Positions 31,800 through 33,830 of a stretch of 33,830 nt of DNA are shown one piece after another. The notes under the pieces are model-generated. The model was not told the origin of the DNA. It saw only the letters and a program-made list of their open reading frames with translations, and made no database searches. Both the position numbers and the translations under genes were made by a program. Source of the stretch: Chloroflexota bacterium (GTDB lineage Bacteria; Chloroflexota; Dehalococcoidia; Lucifugimonadales; JACPQL01); the NCBI GenBank assembly GCA_016190445.1, contig JACPQL010000009.1, positions 1 to 33,830 of the forward strand. Reading direction: 5' to 3'. Positions within the stretch are counted from its first letter, which is position 1; each line of letters opens with the position of its first letter.

Positions 31800-33014
31800 A
31801 TGTTCTCAACTCAGGCAGGCACATTTTCCGATTTTCGTCTCAGTCCCGCAACGCGAGCGGTGGTGGCAGGAATGGGCATTACAACGCCCACTCCCATTCA
31901 GACACAGGCAATCCCCATTCTGTTGGAGGGCCGCGACGTAATCGGCCAAGCACGCACTGGTTCCGGCAAGACACTGGCCTTTGCCCTCCCAATAGTCGAG
32001 CGGTGCGATCCGAAGATACGCGGCGTACAGGCGACGGTACTGGTGCCGACCCGCGAGCTGGCCATCCAGGTGGGCGGCGTGCTGAGCGTGCTGGCTGCAT
32101 CGCGTAACCTTCAAGGGACGCTGCTGTACGGCGGCAGGGCCTATGGGCCAGAACGCAACGCCCTGGCGAAAGGGGCGCAAATAGTGGTCGGCACGCCAGG
32201 CCGCACCCTTGACCACCTGAATCAGCGAACACTGTCGCTGCGTAACCTGAGGGTGTTCGTCTTGGACGAAGGGGATGAGATGCTGGACCGAGGCTTTGCG
32301 CGGGACGTGGAACGAATCCTGGCCCAAGCACCTGCGAACCGACAGACGGCCCTGTTTTCGGCCACGGTGCCAGATTGGGTTATGAGAACCGCGGCCCGCT
32401 ACCTGCGCAATCCACAAATGGTTAGAGTGGATAACGAGTTGGAGTCTCCTGCCGAGGTTAGCCACGTTGTTTATGACATAAAGCCAGAGGCCAAGCTGGA
32501 CGCGTTGTGCACCCTTCTGGATAACCGACGTGACGGCCCTGTACTTGTCTTTGGACGAACCAAGCACGGCGTCAGAAAGCTGGCTGGTCGGCTGGCCGAC
32601 TGGGGGTACTCGGTGACGGCGCTGCAAGGCAACCTGAGCCAAAACGCTCGTGAGAGGGTGATGGCAGATTTTAGGTCAGGCGCGGTGTCTATCCTGGTGG
32701 CCACCAACGTGGCAGCTCGCGGGCTGGACGTGAGCGGCATTGAGCAGGTAATCAACTACGAACTGCCAGATACTGCAGGGCTCTTTACGCACCGTGTGGG
32801 CAGGACAGGCCGGATGGGTCATGATGGCAAGGCCATCACCTTTGTCACGCCCGAGGATAGCCATAAATGGCGGCAGATTGAGCGGGAACTGGGGCGCAGT
32901 TTACCGCGGCAGACGTGGCCAAACAGCACTGGTGCGTCAACGCCCACTCGGACGTCAGCGCCTGCTGCAAAGCCGGCGGTACGCCTAAGCCGGCCCTCCT
33001 TTAATACTGCTTAG
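31800..33014 (+). CDS. DEAD-box-type RNA helicase with DEGD motif II
   Basis: A 404-residue SF2 RNA helicase. The order is Q-motif region FRLSPATRAVVAGMGITTPTPIQ in outline, motif I ARTGSGKT (51-58), Ia PTRELAIQ, Ib TPGR, motif II VLDEGDEMLDRGF (156-159 reads DEGD, not DEAD), motif III SAT, then domain 2 with ARGLDV and HRVGRTGRMG. The basic tail is short. Such helicases remodel structured RNA, often in the cold or in ribosome assembly. The Ala-to-Gly change in motif II leaves the acidic pair intact, so ATP hydrolysis is plausible. ATG 31800 has AAAGGAG ten bases upstream. The long 5' region (31512-31799) is less GC-rich than the rest and may be a regulated leader. Confidence 0.93.
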   Translation: MFSTQAGTFSDFRLSPATRAVVAGMGITTPTPIQTQAIPILLEGRDVIGQARTGSGKTLAFALPIVERCDPKIRGVQATVLVPTRELAIQVGGVLSVLAASRNLQGTLLYGGRAYGPERNALAKGAQIVVGTPGRTLDHLNQRTLSLRNLRVFVLDEGDEMLDRGFARDVERILAQAPANRQTALFSATVPDWVMRTAARYLRNPQMVRVDNELESPAEVSHVVYDIKPEAKLDALCTLLDNRRDGPVLVFGRTKHGVRKLAGRLADWGYSVTALQGNLSQNARERVMADFRSGAVSILVATNVAARGLDVSGIEQVINYELPDTAGLFTHRVGRTGRMGHDGKAITFVTPEDSHKWRQIERELGRSLPRQTWPNSTGASTPTRTSAPAAKPAVRLSRPSFNTA

Positions 33015-33077
33015 GTCCATGGCTGCGTAATTGGCAGCCCTGGCCTAGCTGCCGGGAGGAGGGGCGAGGAGGTAACC

Positions 33078-33125
33078 GTGGTCAACGCTCCAATAGTCAT
33101 CCCAATGCTGCTTCCCCTGGTTTGA
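33078..33125 (+). CDS. 15-codon small ORF with strong ribosome site
   Basis: GTG 33078 follows GAGGAGGTAACC, one of the best Shine-Dalgarno sequences in the window, and the frame closes with TGA after 15 hydrophobic residues (VVNAPIVIPMLLPLV). It lies between the helicase and RRM genes. It could be a leader peptide or a small membrane peptide, or a chance AGGAGG. No known family applies. Confidence 0.35.
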   Translation: MVNAPIVIPMLLPLV

Positions 33126-33218
33126 CCTCTGCGAGAGGGTAGCCTATCCACAGGACCGCCTGCTATGCAGCTGGCGGGACTCCCTATGAAGGCCATTTCT
33201 ACCGGAAAGGAGTCCCCC

Positions 33219-33521
33219 ATGAATATTTTTGTTGGGAATCTCTCCCACAAGGTTAGTGAAGACGACTTGAGAGGTTTCTTTACTGCCTACGGCTGCGTCT
33301 CCAATGTGGCCCTGACTGGCGACCCCTCTCCAGCCTTCAACGCACCTCGGAAGAGTCACTACTCAGATCGAGCGCCGCGGGGATACGCCTATGTCGAGAT
33401 GCCGGACGAGAAGGAGGCCCTGGCAGCTATCCTAGGGATCCAGGGCAAGCCGATCGGGGGCCTTGCCGTAACTGTTATTCAGGCCCTGCCCATGGAGAAA
33501 AAGAAACACCAGAATAGGTGA
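33219..33521 (+). CDS. RRM-domain RNA-binding protein
   Basis: A 100-residue single RNA-recognition-motif protein. RNP2 is IFVGNL (3-8) and RNP1 is PRGYAYVEM (53-61), with ALAAILGIQGKPIGGLAVTV completing the fold. A loop of about 20 residues between strands 2 and 3 (DPSPAFNAPRKSHYSDRA) is longer than usual, and the tail is basic (EKKKHQNR). Bacterial RRM proteins of this size, best known in cyanobacteria, bind RNA and are often cold-induced. ATG 33219 follows AAAGGAG. It lies 204 bp after the helicase gene in the same direction, so joint control is plausible. Confidence 0.9.
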   Translation: MNIFVGNLSHKVSEDDLRGFFTAYGCVSNVALTGDPSPAFNAPRKSHYSDRAPRGYAYVEMPDEKEALAAILGIQGKPIGGLAVTVIQALPMEKKKHQNR

Positions 33522-33589
33522 CGGCCTCCTGACCCACGCCGCCAACTTTCCGACTAGTACTAGGTTGCGAAAAAGACCGTTACATGACT

Positions 33590-33690
33590 CCGCTCATGGT
33601 GAGCCTGTCGAACCATGAGCCGCTCGCCCTTCGACAAGCTCAGGGTGAGCGGTGTTAGGGAGGGCCTTGTTACGCTAAATTATGCAACTT
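33590..33690. repeat. Dispersed repeat, family D (copy 3, most complete)
   Basis: Contains GCTCATGGTGAGC, GAACCATGAGC, GCTCGCCCTTCGACAAGC and CTCAGGGTGAGCGG, then a tail GGGCCTTGTTACG. The first parts match 281-372 inverted and the last part matches 12703-12770. It is directly followed by a family A element. Confidence 0.6.
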
Positions 33691-33692
33691 AG

Positions 33693-33830
33693 CAGGCTGC
33701 GGAAAAACTCCTCCGACCATCCCCCTGGCCCCCTTCCTGGCCAGGAAGGGGGTAGGAATTGTATCTGGGGGACACCCCCAGACCCCCGCCAGAGGGACTC
33801 TGCCCCTCTGGACTCCCTTTTTTCAGCACC
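33693..33830. mobile_element. MITE-like palindromic element, family A (copy at window end)
   Basis: Matches 3055-3195 over nearly its whole length with a modest number of substitutions, same orientation: CAGGCTGCGGAAAAAC end, CCTGGCCAGG-centred palindrome, TCTGGGGG/CCCCCAGA hairpin and a TTTTTTCAGC end. The last few bases run off the window. It carries no ORF. Confidence 0.75.

Noticed and set aside
1-33830. CRISPR array or prophage
   Set aside because: No regularly spaced identical repeats, cas genes, integrase or phage structural genes are seen.

Overview
This is a high-GC bacterial chromosome segment that reads like a Chloroflexota genome, probably Dehalococcoidia or a relative. The grounds are gene content (an F420-type LLM oxidoreductase, acyl-CoA dehydrogenase, crotonase, FAH-fold hydrolase, tartrate/isopropylmalate-type dehydrogenase), a 5S rRNA gene separate from 16S/23S, and many short palindromic intergenic repeats. 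The taxonomic call is inference; no 16S gene is present.

Layout. Positions 1-404 hold two hairpins and a dispersed repeat. Positions 405-2206 carry an LLM-class oxidoreductase and a convergent AEC-type permease. Positions 2214-5376 (minus) form a metal-uptake operon: a Fur/Zur regulator, binding protein, ATPase and membrane permease. It has a palindromic operator at its promoter and a 141-bp repeat element wedged between ATPase and permease. Positions 5458-8711 hold a methyltransferase, an acyl-CoA dehydrogenase and an FAH-family hydrolase. Positions 8712-10050 look like a small accessory patch with repeats, a tRNA-like fragment and a MazF-type toxin paired with a helix-turn-helix partner.

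Positions 10116-12582 hold an Obg/DRG-type GTPase and, divergently, a C_GCAxxG_C_C redox protein followed by a crotonase. The redox protein has an in-frame TGA where the first conserved cysteine belongs. Eight bases after it comes a hairpin with a G-containing apical loop, as expected of a bacterial SECIS. I read it as a selenoprotein that ordinary gene calling would truncate or call broken; it is the most notable item here.

Positions 12875-18951 (minus) are the translation core. A strong promoter is followed by tRNA-Thr(TGT), tRNA-Tyr(GTA), tRNA-Thr(GGT), tuf, rpmG (56 aa), secE, nusG, rplK, rplA, an L10 leader RNA, rplJ and rplL. A zinc-ribbon protein and radC come next where rpoBC usually sits. 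Positions 19053-24687 (minus) hold an S1-domain protein, clpC, radA and an unidentified protein. Positions 25131-25319 are a self-contained 5S rRNA unit with its own promoter and terminator-like hairpin.

Positions 25339-31511 hold a quinone oxidoreductase, a two-domain universal stress protein, a GNAT acetyltransferase, a ThDP enzyme, and convergently a tartrate dehydrogenase-like enzyme with a doubtful small gene upstream. Positions 31800-33521 hold a DEAD-box-type helicase with an unusual DEGD motif II, a 15-codon ORF with a strong ribosome site, and an RRM RNA-binding protein: an RNA-remodelling set. The window ends in another copy of the element found in the metal operon. At least four short repeat families are scattered between genes, often directly after stop codons.
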